Shown piece after piece: positions 1 through 7,756 of a stretch of 15,297 bases of DNA; the first letter of the stretch is position 1; the number at the start of each line of letters is the position of its first letter. Source of the stretch: JBLNDG01 sp050261415. GTDB lineage: Bacteria > Bacillota > Clostridia > Lutisporales > Lutisporaceae. The stretch is taken from the NCBI GenBank assembly GCA_050261415.1, contig JBLNDG010000195.1, forward strand, positions 1-15,297, written 5' to 3'. The notes beneath the pieces are model-generated. The model was not told the origin of the DNA. It ran no database searches and saw only the letters and a program-made list of their open reading frames with translations. Position numbers and translations under genes: made by a program.

Positions 1-614
1 ACATTGTTTATACAGCCTATACCGGAAATGAAGCCATGGCGCTTTTCGAAAAAGTAAATCCGAACCTGATAGTGCTTGATTTGATGCTTCCTGATATTTC
101 GGGCGAAGACATCTGCAGGAACATCAGAAAAAAGTCAAGAGTACCGGTAATAATGCTCACAGCCAAGGTAGAAGAAGAAAATATACTGGAGGGGCTTGGA
201 ATAGGAGCGGACGATTATGTAACAAAACCATTCAGTCCCCGGCAGCTCGTAGCGAGGGTGGTTGCTCTGCTGAGACGTTCAGGGGATGAAATCATGCCCA
301 TGTCCAATATATTATCCTATAATGACGGGGAGCTTGTTATTGACAGCCTCAAGCATGAAGTGAAAAAGTGCGGACAAGTGGTAAACCTCACACCTAATGA
401 GTTCAAAATACTCATGACCCTGGTCAAATATCCCCAGAAGGCGTTTACGAGGGAGGAACTGGTATATATGGTGCTGGGCGAGGATTACGAGGGCTATGAT
501 AGGACCATTGATACCCATATAAAGAATCTCCGCCAGAAGATAGAGCCGGATGCCAAGGAGCCAAAGTATGTTCTCACAGTATATGGCATAGGCTATAAGT
601 TTGGTGGTGAGTAA
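1..614 (+). CDS. OmpR/PhoB-family response regulator, 5' truncated
   Basis: This is the DNA-binding half of a two-component system; the gene enters the window already open, in frame from base 3. The receiver domain shows the phospho-acceptor Asp in VLDLMLPD (codon 78-80), the switch Thr in MLTAK (159-161) and the conserved Lys in VTKPF (225-227). The first beta strand and its acidic Asp pair lie off the window, so roughly 30 residues are missing. The C-terminal part is a winged helix of the OmpR type: LTPNEFKILMTL, the recognition-helix region around DRTIDTHIKNLRQKIE, and the hairpin ending VYGIGYKF. The internal ATG at 36 is not the true start. The sensor kinase follows after 3 bases, so the two are surely co-transcribed. 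The family assignment is firm, but the regulon and signal cannot be read from the sequence. Confidence 0.95.
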   Translation, partial: IVYTAYTGNEAMALFEKVNPNLIVLDLMLPDISGEDICRNIRKKSRVPVIMLTAKVEEENILEGLGIGADDYVTKPFSPRQLVARVVALLRRSGDEIMPMSNILSYNDGELVIDSLKHEVKKCGQVVNLTPNEFKILMTLVKYPQKAFTREELVYMVLGEDYEGYDRTIDTHIKNLRQKIEPDAKEPKYVLTVYGIGYKFGGE

Positions 615-617
615 TCA

Positions 618-2006
618 ATGAAGCTTAGCTTAAGGAGTAGATTGTCATTATCATATATTACAATTGCAATGGTATGCGTTTTGTTGATAAGTGTCATTGC
701 CAATCTGTTTCTTGAGAGCTATTTTAGAGAATACGTGATAAAGAACCAGGAGAAAAGGAATGATGAAATAGCATCCCTGATAAAGCAGCAGTATCAGCCG
801 GGTGTGGGATGGAACAAGGAAGTTATTCAGAATATAGGCATCAATGCCCTTGAGAATGGAATGATAGTAAGCGTCAAAGATACAAAGAACAATATAATAT
901 GGGACGCGGCCCAGTATAATAACGGTATGTGCGAGAGGATGCTGCTTCATATGAGCTCGAACATGTCCAGCCGCTATCCTAACTGGAAGGGTAAATATGA
1001 AGAGAGTGAATATCCGATAAGCGTCGGGCTTCTTAAAGTAGGTACTGTCAAAATAGGCTATTACGGCCCTTTCTATTTTACTGACAGGGACCTTGCCTTC
1101 ATCAATTCCCTGAACAGGGTTTTTACACTGGTTGGATTGCTATCGCTTTTGCTGTCCCTTGTATTGGGTTATATAACCGCAAGGAGGATCAGTACACCGA
1201 TTTCAAGAGTAATAAATACAGCTGAAATGATTTCTAAAGGGTTTTATGACGATAGGTGCAATGAGATATCCAATATCACAGAAATAGGGCAGTTGACCGT
1301 TTCAATCAATGATCTGGCAGAATCCCTGGAAAAGCAGGAAAAGCTGAGGAAGAGACTCACTGCAGACGTGGCTCATGAGCTCAGAACCCCGATTGCTACC
1401 CTGCAAAGCCATATAGAAGCTATTATTGATGGAATATGGGAGCCTGACGTAAAACGATTAAACAGCATTCATGAGGAAATAATGAGAATCGGCAGAATGG
1501 TAGGAGACCTTGAGAAGCTTGCAAAGTACGAAAGCGAAACATTATCCCTCAATAAGACGGAATTTGACCTTTCCGAATTAATAAGCAATATTTTATTAAA
1601 TTTTGAAAAAGAATATACGGCAAAAGGGATAAATGTATCGTTTGAAGGAGGAAGCCTCAGGATCTATGCGGATAAGGATAAAATCAGCCAGTTAATTATA
1701 AACCTTATCTGCAATGCAATTAAATTTACCCCTCAGAATGGGCAAATACATGTAGAAATTGAGGATAAGGATAATGCAATAATGCTGTCGGTCAGTGATA
1801 CGGGGATAGGAATTTCAGAGGATGATCTGCCGCATATTTTTGAAAGGTTTTACCGGGCTGATACCTCCAGAAGCAGGCAGACCGGCGGTTCCGGCATTGG
1901 GCTGACCATTGTAAAGGCTATTGTTGAAGCTCATAAAGGGACGATCAGAGCAGAGAGCAAGCTCCAAGAAGGTACAAAATTCATAATTACACTGCCAAAA
2001 AAATAA
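618..2006 (+). CDS. Membrane sensor histidine kinase (HAMP-HisKA-HATPase)
   Basis: This is the cognate sensor of the upstream response regulator. It autophosphorylates on His and passes the phosphate to that regulator at the inner face of the membrane. The 462 residues show an N-terminal membrane helix (about 13-32), an extracellular sensor region of about 130 residues, a second helix (about 165-187), and a HAMP linker starting with the ARRISTPISRV segment. The H-box ADVAHELRTPIATLQ carries His253. The ATP-binding domain shows N-box NLICNAIKFTP, G1 DTGIGIS, F-box FERFYRAD and G2 GGSGIGLTIVK. All catalytic boxes are intact. The start at 618 is preceded by a GGTGGTGAG stretch inside the regulator's last codons, consistent with translational coupling. 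The extracellular domain matches nothing I can name, so the stimulus is unknown. Confidence 0.96.
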   Translation: MKLSLRSRLSLSYITIAMVCVLLISVIANLFLESYFREYVIKNQEKRNDEIASLIKQQYQPGVGWNKEVIQNIGINALENGMIVSVKDTKNNIIWDAAQYNNGMCERMLLHMSSNMSSRYPNWKGKYEESEYPISVGLLKVGTVKIGYYGPFYFTDRDLAFINSLNRVFTLVGLLSLLLSLVLGYITARRISTPISRVINTAEMISKGFYDDRCNEISNITEIGQLTVSINDLAESLEKQEKLRKRLTADVAHELRTPIATLQSHIEAIIDGIWEPDVKRLNSIHEEIMRIGRMVGDLEKLAKYESETLSLNKTEFDLSELISNILLNFEKEYTAKGINVSFEGGSLRIYADKDKISQLIINLICNAIKFTPQNGQIHVEIEDKDNAIMLSVSDTGIGISEDDLPHIFERFYRADTSRSRQTGGSGIGLTIVKAIVEAHKGTIRAESKLQEGTKFIITLPKK

Positions 2007-2039
2007 GCTTTCGTGCAAGTAGAATATGCCAGAAGGAAT

Positions 2040-2075
2040 AAAGCCCGCAGAATTCAAACTCCGTGGGCTTTTGGC
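2040..2075 (+). terminator. Rho-independent terminator of the two-component operon
   Basis: AAGCCCGC at 2041-2048 pairs with GTGGGCTT at 2063-2070 (one G-T wobble) around a loop that includes AATTCAAA, and is followed by a short T-rich tail. It lies 34 bases after the kinase stop codon. Confidence 0.7.
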
Positions 2076-2125
2076 TTATAACGAGCAGGGGCATTTTATC
2101 CTACTGCTCCGTAAGCGAGTTTCAT

Positions 2126-2171
2126 AAAAGGCTTCCTTGGTCGTTAAGATGCTTCAATAGAAGCCTTTTTT
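2126..2171. terminator. Convergent bidirectional terminator between kinase and thrC
   Basis: AAAAGGCTTC (2126-2135) and GAAGCCTTTT (2160-2169) form a perfect 10-bp inverted repeat with a 24-base loop. The plus strand ends in six T (2166-2171) and the minus strand in four, so it can stop transcription from both sides. The repeat begins inside the thrC stop codon region (stop at 2170-2172). Confidence 0.75.
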
Positions 2172-3663
2172 ATAGATCAAGTATTGTCTCTACCTGTCTT
2201 TTCATATCATTCTTCTCACATACCGTTTTATGAAGTACTTCCCTTTTATCAAGATTCCTGATTCCGTCAGGAATTTCTGTTCCTGTGAGCCGGCTCATCT
2301 CATTAATCAGTCTGAAACTATCCATGCCGGTATATTTAGGGTCAATGGACTTTAATACATCAGTTGTAAATTTATATGGGCTGGCTGTTGATACAATAAT
2401 TGTTTTCGAATGATCCTCCTGGTTTTGCTCCCTGTATTTCATGTATGCAGCATAAGCAACGGCTGTATGGGTATCAATAACATAACCGGAGGCTTTGTAC
2501 ATTTTTCTTATCGCCTCTGCAGTGTCAGTTTCAGAAGCATAGCTTCCGTAGAAACCCTTCAGCCGCTCCCTCATTTGGTCGGTTATCATATATGAGCCTT
2601 TGCCGGTTAGCTGAGACATTAATTCTTTTACCTTTTCACCATCTTCATTGCAAAGGGAGAAAAGCAGCCTTTCAAGGTTGCTGGAAACGAGAATATCCAT
2701 AGAGGGGGACATTGTAATAATAAAGCTGCGTTTTTTATCATATATCCCTGTATTCATGAAATCAAAAAGTACTTTGTTTTCATTTGAGGCACATATAAGA
2801 TTCCTGACCGGAAGTCCCATGGTTTTGGCATAATAACCTGCAAGTATGTTCCCGAAATTTCCGGTAGGCACTGTAAAGTTTATTTCTTTGCCCGGTTTGA
2901 TATCTCCCATCCTGCATAGCTGTATGTAGGCATAATAATAGTAAACTATCTGGGGTATGAGTCTGCCGATATTTATCGAGTTAGCCGAAGAAAATATGAA
3001 GCCTTTGCCTTCCATTCTCTGCCGCAGTTCTTCATCGGTAAATATCTGTTTTACTCCGGTCTGTGCATCGTCAAAATTCCCGAGTATACCCACTACATAT
3101 GTATTATCACCTGCCTGGGTTACCATTTGCCTTTTTTGGACTTCACTTACTCCATCCTCAGGGAAGAACACGATTATTTTGGTACCCGGAACACCGCTAA
3201 AGCCTTCGAGGGCAGCCTTGCCTGTATCTCCGGAGGTTGCAGTGAGTATGACAATATCCTTTTCCAGCCTCTGCTTTTTCGCAGCGGTTTTTAGTAAATA
3301 GGGCAGGATTGACAAAGCCATATCCTTAAAGGCAAGGGTCGGACCATGAAAAAGCTCCAGAAAATACACGCCTTCTTTTTTGACAAGTGGTGCAATTTGG
3401 GGGGTATCAAATTTGTTATCGTATGCGTTATTGATACATTCCCGTATTTCAGGCTCACTGAAATCTTGCAGATAGTCCTTCATTACATGGTAAGCCATGT
3501 TTCTGAAGTCCATGTCAATCATTTCTTCCAATGAAATATTAAGCTTTGGTATTTGAGTCGGAACAAAGAGGCCACCATCCTCCGCTATGCCCCTGAGTAC
3601 AGCTTCGGATGCTGTTATAAGCCCACCTTTTCCTCTGGTACTCCTATACAATATTTTATTCAT
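2170..3663 (-). CDS. thrC: Threonine synthase
   Basis: This PLP enzyme converts O-phosphohomoserine to threonine and phosphate, the last step of threonine synthesis, in the cytoplasm. The 497 residues begin with the family's N-terminal domain (LYRSTRG, then AEDGGLFVP). The PLP-binding motif HGPTLAFKDMAL carries the Schiff-base Lys113. The phosphate-binding ATSGDTGKAALEG segment and the later PTGNFGNILAGYYAK loop are both present. Length and motifs fit the longer (yeast/E. coli-like) class of threonine synthases. The start is supported by GGAGGT 8 bases upstream on the minus strand. It stands alone, with no hom or thrB next to it, under its own promoter. I see no T-box-like leader in the short 5' region. 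Confidence 0.96.
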   Translation of the reverse strand: MNKILYRSTRGKGGLITASEAVLRGIAEDGGLFVPTQIPKLNISLEEMIDMDFRNMAYHVMKDYLQDFSEPEIRECINNAYDNKFDTPQIAPLVKKEGVYFLELFHGPTLAFKDMALSILPYLLKTAAKKQRLEKDIVILTATSGDTGKAALEGFSGVPGTKIIVFFPEDGVSEVQKRQMVTQAGDNTYVVGILGNFDDAQTGVKQIFTDEELRQRMEGKGFIFSSANSINIGRLIPQIVYYYYAYIQLCRMGDIKPGKEINFTVPTGNFGNILAGYYAKTMGLPVRNLICASNENKVLFDFMNTGIYDKKRSFIITMSPSMDILVSSNLERLLFSLCNEDGEKVKELMSQLTGKGSYMITDQMRERLKGFYGSYASETDTAEAIRKMYKASGYVIDTHTAVAYAAYMKYREQNQEDHSKTIIVSTASPYKFTTDVLKSIDPKYTGMDSFRLINEMSRLTGTEIPDGIRNLDKREVLHKTVCEKNDMKRQVETILDL

Positions 3664-3733
3664 AGTTTTTACCTCCAGCGATTATGTTGATCTGACAAAG
3701 CAATAATTAAAACAGTTCATTCGGGTTTTTATC

Positions 3734-3761
3734 ATTATATCATATTATGCTTTGCTGGCAA
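3734..3761 (-). promoter_or_regulatory. Sigma-A-type promoter of thrC
   Basis: On the minus strand, TTGCCA (3756-3761) and a perfect TATAAT (3734-3739) are separated by 16 bases. The predicted start near 3727 gives a leader of about 64 bases ending in the GGAGGT ribosome site. This is inferred from the sequence only. Confidence 0.6.
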
Positions 3762-3815
3762 TTGCCAAATTATCATAAATTTCGTAATATCAGTACAAAT
3801 TGTGCAGAAATCATA

Positions 3816-3844
3816 TTGAATTATAGTGTATCAAGCATTATACT
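3816..3844 (+). promoter_or_regulatory. Sigma-A-type promoter of nifS-thiI
   Basis: TTGAAT (3816-3821) and TATACT (3839-3844) are separated by exactly 17 bases. The predicted start near 3851 leaves a leader of about 105 bases. That leader contains a 7-bp hairpin (TTTCATT 3885-3891 with AATGAAA 3900-3906) and ends in the strong AAGGAGGGG ribosome site at 3942-3950. Confidence 0.6.
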
Positions 3845-3955
3845 CATATATTGGGAACGTTGCAAGGGAAAATTGAGAGTTTATTTTCATTTTGGGAATA
3901 ATGAAATTATAGTTTGAAAAGTTTATGACAACTTTATGGATAAGGAGGGGAAACC

Positions 3956-5101
3956 ATGGACACGGTATACTTTGATAACAGCGCGACGACAAAGCCTCAC
4001 AAGGAAGTAACAGATGAAGTTGCGGAATGTATGGACCGGTATTTCGCCAATCCCTCTTCATCCCACAAGCTGGGCATGGAAGCGGAAAAGAAAATGACTG
4101 CTGCAAGGGAAAAGGTTGCAAAGCTTATACATTCAAGGCCTCAGGAGATAGTTTTTACCTCAGGAGGAAGCGAAGCTAACAACACGGCAATAATGGGCAC
4201 TGTCTCCAAGGGAGACCATATAATAACTTCAAGGATTGAGCACCCCAGTGTAATGAGAATTACCGAGTATCTGGCGGAAAACGGCTGTGAAATTACTTAC
4301 CTGGACGTTGACAGCAGCGGCATTATTAATCTTGAGCAATTGAGAAATTCAATAAAAGAAAACACCAAGCTTGTTACTATTATGCATGTAAATAATGAAA
4401 TAGGTTCTATTCAGCCTATTACTCAAATAGTCAGGATAGTAAGGGAAAAGAGCAGAAAGGCAAGAGTGCACGTTGATGGTGTGCAATCGGCAGGAAAGCT
4501 TGATATTGATGTGAAATATATCGATTTGGACTTTTTATCGCTGAGTGCCCACAAAATACATGGACCTAAGGGTGTAGGTGCTCTTTACATAAGAAGTGGC
4601 CTGAGAATAAGACCTCTTATTTTAGGGGGAGGCCAGGAGGGGGATATCAGGTCCGGAACTGAAAATCTACCCGGCATTTCCGGTTTCGGAGTCGCGGCTG
4701 ACAAGGCTACAACCGGAATGAAGGAGAAGATGAAGCAGGTATATGAAGTGAAAAAGCATTTTATAGAAAGACTCTCTGAAATTGATGGAGCAACAGTAAA
4801 CAGTCCACTGGATGAAAAGCATATAAATAACATACTTAATGTGTCTTTCGGCAAGGTAAGAGGCGAAGTGCTTCTTCATGCACTAGAGGATTATGGAATA
4901 TATGTATCAACAGGTTCAGCATGTTCTGCAAAAAAGACTTCACACAAGAACTATGTTCTGCCTGCTATCGGGCTTAGGGAGTGTGACGTTGAAGGTGCTA
5001 TCAGATTCAGTTTTTCATATGTCAATACCATTGAGGAAGTTGATTATACTGTGGAAGCATTAAAAAAGGCTCTGGTGTTTTTGAGGAGGATAAAAAAATG
5101 A
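3956..5101 (+). CDS. nifS: NifS/IscS-type cysteine desulfurase partnered with ThiI
   Basis: This PLP enzyme takes sulfur from cysteine as an enzyme-bound persulfide and passes it on. The 381 residues form a class V aminotransferase fold: VYFDNSATTKPH at the N-terminus, SGGSEANNTAI, the cofactor-stacking His in RIEHPSV (His95/96), the PLP Asp in VDGVQSAG, Lys200 in SAHKIHGPKG, and the persulfide Cys323 in STGSACSAK. Both catalytic residues are intact. The gene overlaps thiI by four bases (ATGA at 5098-5101), which implies translational coupling. By analogy with the Bacillus NifZ-ThiI pair, its main job is probably to load ThiI with sulfur for 4-thiouridine in tRNA, not general Fe-S assembly; that role is inferred from context. 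No Fe-S scaffold gene is adjacent. Confidence 0.93.
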   Translation: MDTVYFDNSATTKPHKEVTDEVAECMDRYFANPSSSHKLGMEAEKKMTAAREKVAKLIHSRPQEIVFTSGGSEANNTAIMGTVSKGDHIITSRIEHPSVMRITEYLAENGCEITYLDVDSSGIINLEQLRNSIKENTKLVTIMHVNNEIGSIQPITQIVRIVREKSRKARVHVDGVQSAGKLDIDVKYIDLDFLSLSAHKIHGPKGVGALYIRSGLRIRPLILGGGQEGDIRSGTENLPGISGFGVAADKATTGMKEKMKQVYEVKKHFIERLSEIDGATVNSPLDEKHINNILNVSFGKVRGEVLLHALEDYGIYVSTGSACSAKKTSHKNYVLPAIGLRECDVEGAIRFSFSYVNTIEEVDYTVEALKKALVFLRRIKK

Positions 5102-6249
5102 AGTGCTTGCTTGTGAAGTACTCCAGCGAAATTACCCTTAAAGGTCTGAACAGAAGGGTGTTTGAAGACAGCCTGGTAAGGGAAATAAAAAGAAGGATCG
5201 GAAGCAAATATGCCATCAGTAAAGAGTCTGGAAGATTTTTTATTAATGGATACTCAGATGAAATAATCGAAAAGCTGCAGAAGGTTTTTGGAATATTGGC
5301 AGTTGCACCGGCGGAAATTGTGGAAAAGGATCTGGAAGTGATGGGCCGGACTGCTGCAGAACAGATAATTTCCATGGATGGGGTAAAGACCTTCAAGGTG
5401 GAGACAAAAAGGGCAGATAAGAGTTTCCCTTTAAGCTCCCTGGATGTGTCTAAAGGGGTAGGGGGCGTAATACTCCGGTCAGTGCCTGAAATCAAGGTTG
5501 ATGTCCACAATCCGGATGTTGCTGTACATATTGAGATAAGGGACAAGGTCTATGTTTACTCGAAAGAATATCCGGGAGTTGGCGGTATGCCCTATGGAAG
5601 CGCGGGAAAGGGGGTGCTGCTGCTGTCCGGAGGAATAGACAGTCCTGTAGCCGGTTTTAATATGGCAAAAAGAGGGCTTGAAATCGTATGCGTATATTAT
5701 CACAGTCATCCCTATACCAGTGAAAGGGCAAAGGAAAAGGTTGTGGAACTGGCGAGAAAGCTGTCGGAATACACGGGCCCGATAAAACTGTATGTAGTGC
5801 CTTTTACAAAGATACAGATGGATATAATAGAAAAATGCAGGGAAGATGAGCTTACTATCATCATGAGAAGATTTATGATGAAAATAGCAGAAATGGCAGC
5901 GGAAAAAGAAGGGGCAATGGCTCTGGTAACGGGAGAAAGCTTGGGACAAGTGGCAAGCCAGACCCTTGAAAGCATTTTCGTTACCGATAGCGGGGTAGAT
6001 ATGCCTGTTTTCAGACCGCTTATCGGAACGGACAAAGTGGATATAATGGATGTTTCAAGAAGGATTGGTACCTATGAGACATCAATACTTCCTTATGAGG
6101 ACTGCTGTACAATCTTTGTGCCGAAACATCCTAAAACAAGGCCAAGGCTTGATGATATAGAGGCCTCTGAACAAAAGCTTCAAATGGGTACTCTTATGGC
6201 TGATGCATTGGAAAATGCAGAGATTATAAATGTAGAATATGATATGTGA
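5098..6249 (+). CDS. thiI: tRNA 4-thiouridine synthetase ThiI
   Basis: This enzyme adenylates uridine 8 of tRNA and inserts sulfur to make 4-thiouridine; in some bacteria it also feeds thiamine thiazole synthesis. The 383 residues comprise an N-terminal ferredoxin-like and THUMP region (about 1-165) and an ATP pyrophosphatase domain with the PP-loop SGGIDSPVAGF (177-187). Later come the ATGES-like VTGESLGQVASQT segment and a Cys-Cys pair in YEDCCTIFVPKHPKTRP (336-337), likely matching the conserved ThiI cysteine. The rhodanese domain of the E. coli protein is absent, as is normal for Gram-positive ThiI, so sulfur must come directly from the coupled NifS-type desulfurase. The ribosome site lies within the end of nifS (GAGGA at 5083-5087). 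Confidence 0.95.
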   Translation: MKCLLVKYSSEITLKGLNRRVFEDSLVREIKRRIGSKYAISKESGRFFINGYSDEIIEKLQKVFGILAVAPAEIVEKDLEVMGRTAAEQIISMDGVKTFKVETKRADKSFPLSSLDVSKGVGGVILRSVPEIKVDVHNPDVAVHIEIRDKVYVYSKEYPGVGGMPYGSAGKGVLLLSGGIDSPVAGFNMAKRGLEIVCVYYHSHPYTSERAKEKVVELARKLSEYTGPIKLYVVPFTKIQMDIIEKCREDELTIIMRRFMMKIAEMAAEKEGAMALVTGESLGQVASQTLESIFVTDSGVDMPVFRPLIGTDKVDIMDVSRRIGTYETSILPYEDCCTIFVPKHPKTRPRLDDIEASEQKLQMGTLMADALENAEIINVEYDM

Positions 6250-6275
6250 GCCTACTGCGGTATATTGGCAAAACT

Positions 6276-6304
6276 GAATAAAAAGCCTCCAAAATCTAAT
6301 ACTA
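6276..6304 (+). promoter_or_regulatory. Candidate forespore (sigma-G/F-type) promoter of the DUF1540 gene
   Basis: GAATA (6276-6280) fits the sigma-G -35 pattern GHATR. After a 17-base spacer, AATACTA (6298-6304) matches six of seven positions of the -10 pattern CATWMTA. The predicted start near 6311 would place the AAAGGAGGT ribosome site about 10 bases into the message. No comparably spaced sigma-A promoter is evident here. This is pattern matching only. Confidence 0.35.
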
Positions 6305-6334
6305 AAGTTGAAGTAACATAAAAGGAGGTATAAT

Positions 6335-6511
6335 ATGCAAGGCAGAGTTGAAAGGAAAAATGACCATCTAGCCGGAGTGAAATGTGTTGTGGATACTTGC
6401 TACTATCATTCTGCGGGTGATTACTGCAATGCGGCTAAAATAGAAATACAGCCGCCAACAGCAAGCAATACCGAGGACACTGATTGTGCAACATTTACGC
6501 CTCAACACTAG
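6335..6511 (+). CDS. DUF1540 small cysteine-containing protein
   Basis: This 58-residue protein has four cysteines (C17, C22, C31, C51) arranged C-x4-C-x8-C-x19-C. The first three lie in VKCVVDTCYYHSAGDYCNA, and the final TDCATF motif is typical of DUF1540. The spacing suggests a bound metal such as zinc, but the family has no established biochemical role that I can state. The start is set by an excellent ribosome site, AAAGGAGGT at 6321-6329, five bases before the ATG. It follows thiI by 85 bases and ends with its own terminator, so it forms a short unit. A forespore-type promoter upstream hints at expression in sporulation. A CCTCC at 6286-6290 could mask the ribosome site in read-through transcripts from thiI. 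Confidence 0.88.
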   Translation: MQGRVERKNDHLAGVKCVVDTCYYHSAGDYCNAAKIEIQPPTASNTEDTDCATFTPQH

Positions 6512-6530
6512 TAAAACCAAGTAATGCAAA

Positions 6531-6569
6531 GCAGCCCTTCAGCGGAAGCGGAATGAAGGGCTGTTCTTT
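6531..6569 (+). terminator. Rho-independent terminator after the DUF1540 gene
   Basis: CAGCCCTTCA (6532-6541) and TGAAGGGCTG (6554-6563) form a perfect 10-bp stem with a 12-base loop, followed by TTCTTT. It lies about 20 bases after the stop codon and isolates the gene from cheY. Confidence 0.82.
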
Positions 6570-6613
6570 GACCATCTAGCTGTATTAAATGATAAAGAGA
6601 GGGAGCAGAAATT

Positions 6614-6976
6614 TTGAAAGGGAAGATTATTGTTGCAGACGATGCTACGTTCATGAGAATGATGTTGAAGAATATTTTGGTGCAGGGCGGTTATGAGGTT
6701 ATCGGGGAGGCGGAAAACGGAATAAAAGCTGTTGAAAAGTATTTTCAGCTGAAGCCTGACCTGATTACAATTGACATAACTATGCCGGAGATGGACGGAA
6801 TAACTGCGGCAAAGGAAATATTGAGCAGAGACAAGGATGCAAATGTCATCATGTGTTCGGCAATGGGCCAGCAGGCAATTGTAATTGAGGCAATACAAGC
6901 CGGGGCTAGAGATTTTATAATAAAACCTTTCCGGGCGGAAAGGATAATTGAAGCAGTAAAAAGTGTAATAGGGTAG
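6614..6976 (+). CDS. cheY: CheY-type single-domain response regulator
   Basis: This is a stand-alone phospho-receiver domain of 120 residues, the usual CheY length. The acidic pair Asp9-Asp10 sits in VADDATFMR, the phospho-acceptor is Asp54 in ITIDITMPEMDG, the switch residue is Ser82 in MCSAMG, and Lys104 lies in IIKPF. In chemotaxis such a protein carries the signal from CheA to the flagellar switch. CheW lies just downstream, which supports that role. Translation appears to start at TTG (6614), preceded by a purine-rich GAGAGGGAG at 6597-6605; no in-frame ATG would keep the first beta strand. No CheA, receptor or flagellar gene is in view. A role in motility is likely but not certain, since orphan receiver domains also serve other pathways. 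Confidence 0.9.
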   Translation: MKGKIIVADDATFMRMMLKNILVQGGYEVIGEAENGIKAVEKYFQLKPDLITIDITMPEMDGITAAKEILSRDKDANVIMCSAMGQQAIVIEAIQAGARDFIIKPFRAERIIEAVKSVIG

Positions 6977-7132
6977 GAGGATTTTGGCAAATGATGTCGA
7001 ATTATTACATTTAGAATAGTTGCATAAATTAATGTGCTTTAATGTACTATAAAGCAAAAAAAATGAAGTGATTAGCCGGACAAGCCGTAGCTATGAAAAA
7101 CTGTAAATCTGTTATGAACGGGGGTATTACGG
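6977..7132 (+). other. cheY-cheW intergenic leader with a seven-codon open frame
   Basis: The 156 bases between cheY and cheW begin with AGGAGG (6975-6980), which overlaps the cheY stop codon. Ten bases later comes ATG at 6991, whose frame closes after seven codons (stop 7012-7014). A weak promoter-like pair, TTGCAT (7020-7025) and TGTACT (7043-7048) with a 17-base gap, lies further on. A small imperfect hairpin is possible at 7072-7091 (AGCCGG with CCG-TA-GCT). No terminator is seen, so cheW could also be read from the cheY promoter. Whether the short frame is a leader peptide or a gene remnant cannot be told. Confidence 0.3.
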
Positions 7133-7585
7133 ATGGATACAATGCAACTGGTAATTTTCAAGTTGAGCAATCAGGATTATGGCATAGACATTTTTAATGT
7201 AAACGAAATAGTGCCTTACAGCATGCCTACCAAAATACCTAATTCTCCTGAATACATCGAGGGAATATTGAATTTAAGGGGAAAGGTAATACCGGTAATA
7301 AGTCTGAAGAAGAAATTTAACATGGCTGACAACAACGCCGATGACAGGACAAGGATAATTGTTGCCAACACCGGAGGCAGTACGGCGGGTTTTGTAGTTG
7401 ACGAAGCTTCGGAGGTGCTCACTATCGACAAGGCAAATATAGAACCTGTTACTGATGTAGTATCACATATAAACCATAAGTATATTGACGGAGTGGGAAA
7501 GCTGGACAATGGAAGAATGTTCATACTTCTTAATTTCAATGAAATATACTCCGAAGATACGGTACATACCTCTGCAAAAGCATAG
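7133..7585 (+). CDS. cheW: CheW-type chemotaxis coupling protein
   Basis: CheW bridges chemoreceptors and the CheA kinase in the polar signalling array. The 150 residues are a single CheW domain of normal length: MQLVIFKLSNQDYGIDI at the start, the signature GILNLRGKVIPVISLKKKF (about 44-62), the TRIIVAN strand, then GFVVDEASEVLTI and the closing MFILLNFNEIYS. A GGGGG stretch at 7120-7124 serves as the ribosome site about 8 bases before ATG 7133. It lies 156 bases after cheY and ends with a strong terminator, so cheY and cheW form a two-gene module detached from cheA. The fold is certain; the partner receptors are unknown. Confidence 0.93.
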   Translation: MDTMQLVIFKLSNQDYGIDIFNVNEIVPYSMPTKIPNSPEYIEGILNLRGKVIPVISLKKKFNMADNNADDRTRIIVANTGGSTAGFVVDEASEVLTIDKANIEPVTDVVSHINHKYIDGVGKLDNGRMFILLNFNEIYSEDTVHTSAKA

Positions 7586-7598
7586 GTTTCACAGCTCC

Positions 7599-7633
7599 AA
7601 AGCGGCCAGGTGAGATTCACCTGACCGCTTTTT
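7599..7633 (+). terminator. Strong Rho-independent terminator after cheW
   Basis: AAGCGGCCAGGTGA (7600-7613) pairs with TCACCTGACCGCTT (7617-7630) with a single mismatch and a three-base loop, followed by a T run to 7633. Confidence 0.92.
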
Positions 7634-7756
7634 ACTTCAATATTTCATCATTGAAGTTATAAGTTTTACACTAGATTTTGTATTTAAATATCTGGTAATA
7701 TGGAAATATACAAGATAGCACAGTGTTTCATAATGTATATATGAGGGGCTGGTAAA

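Noticed and set aside
5022..5546. Long minus-strand open frame across the nifS-thiI junction
   Set aside because: It lies antisense to two well-supported genes, has low-complexity Ser/Leu-rich content and matches no domain.
6361..6580. 12-base direct repeat TGACCATCTAGC at 6361 and 6569
   Set aside because: One copy is inside the DUF1540 coding sequence and one beyond its terminator. No element lies between that would explain it, so chance is the simplest reading.
6539..7057. Minus-strand open frame opposite cheY
   Set aside because: It runs through the DUF1540 terminator and the cheY coding region, and its Cys/Tyr/Asn-rich product looks like a shadow.
7056..7082. Possible sigma-D (motility) promoter before cheW, AAAA-15-GCCGGACA
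   Set aside because: Only GCCG and one further -10 base match the expected GCCGATAA, and the -35 lacks its T, which is too weak to call.
7708..7737. Sigma-E/K-like ATA-18-CATAATGTA before the M23 gene
   Set aside because: The implied start would fall on the ribosome site at 7743-7748, leaving no room for translation initiation.
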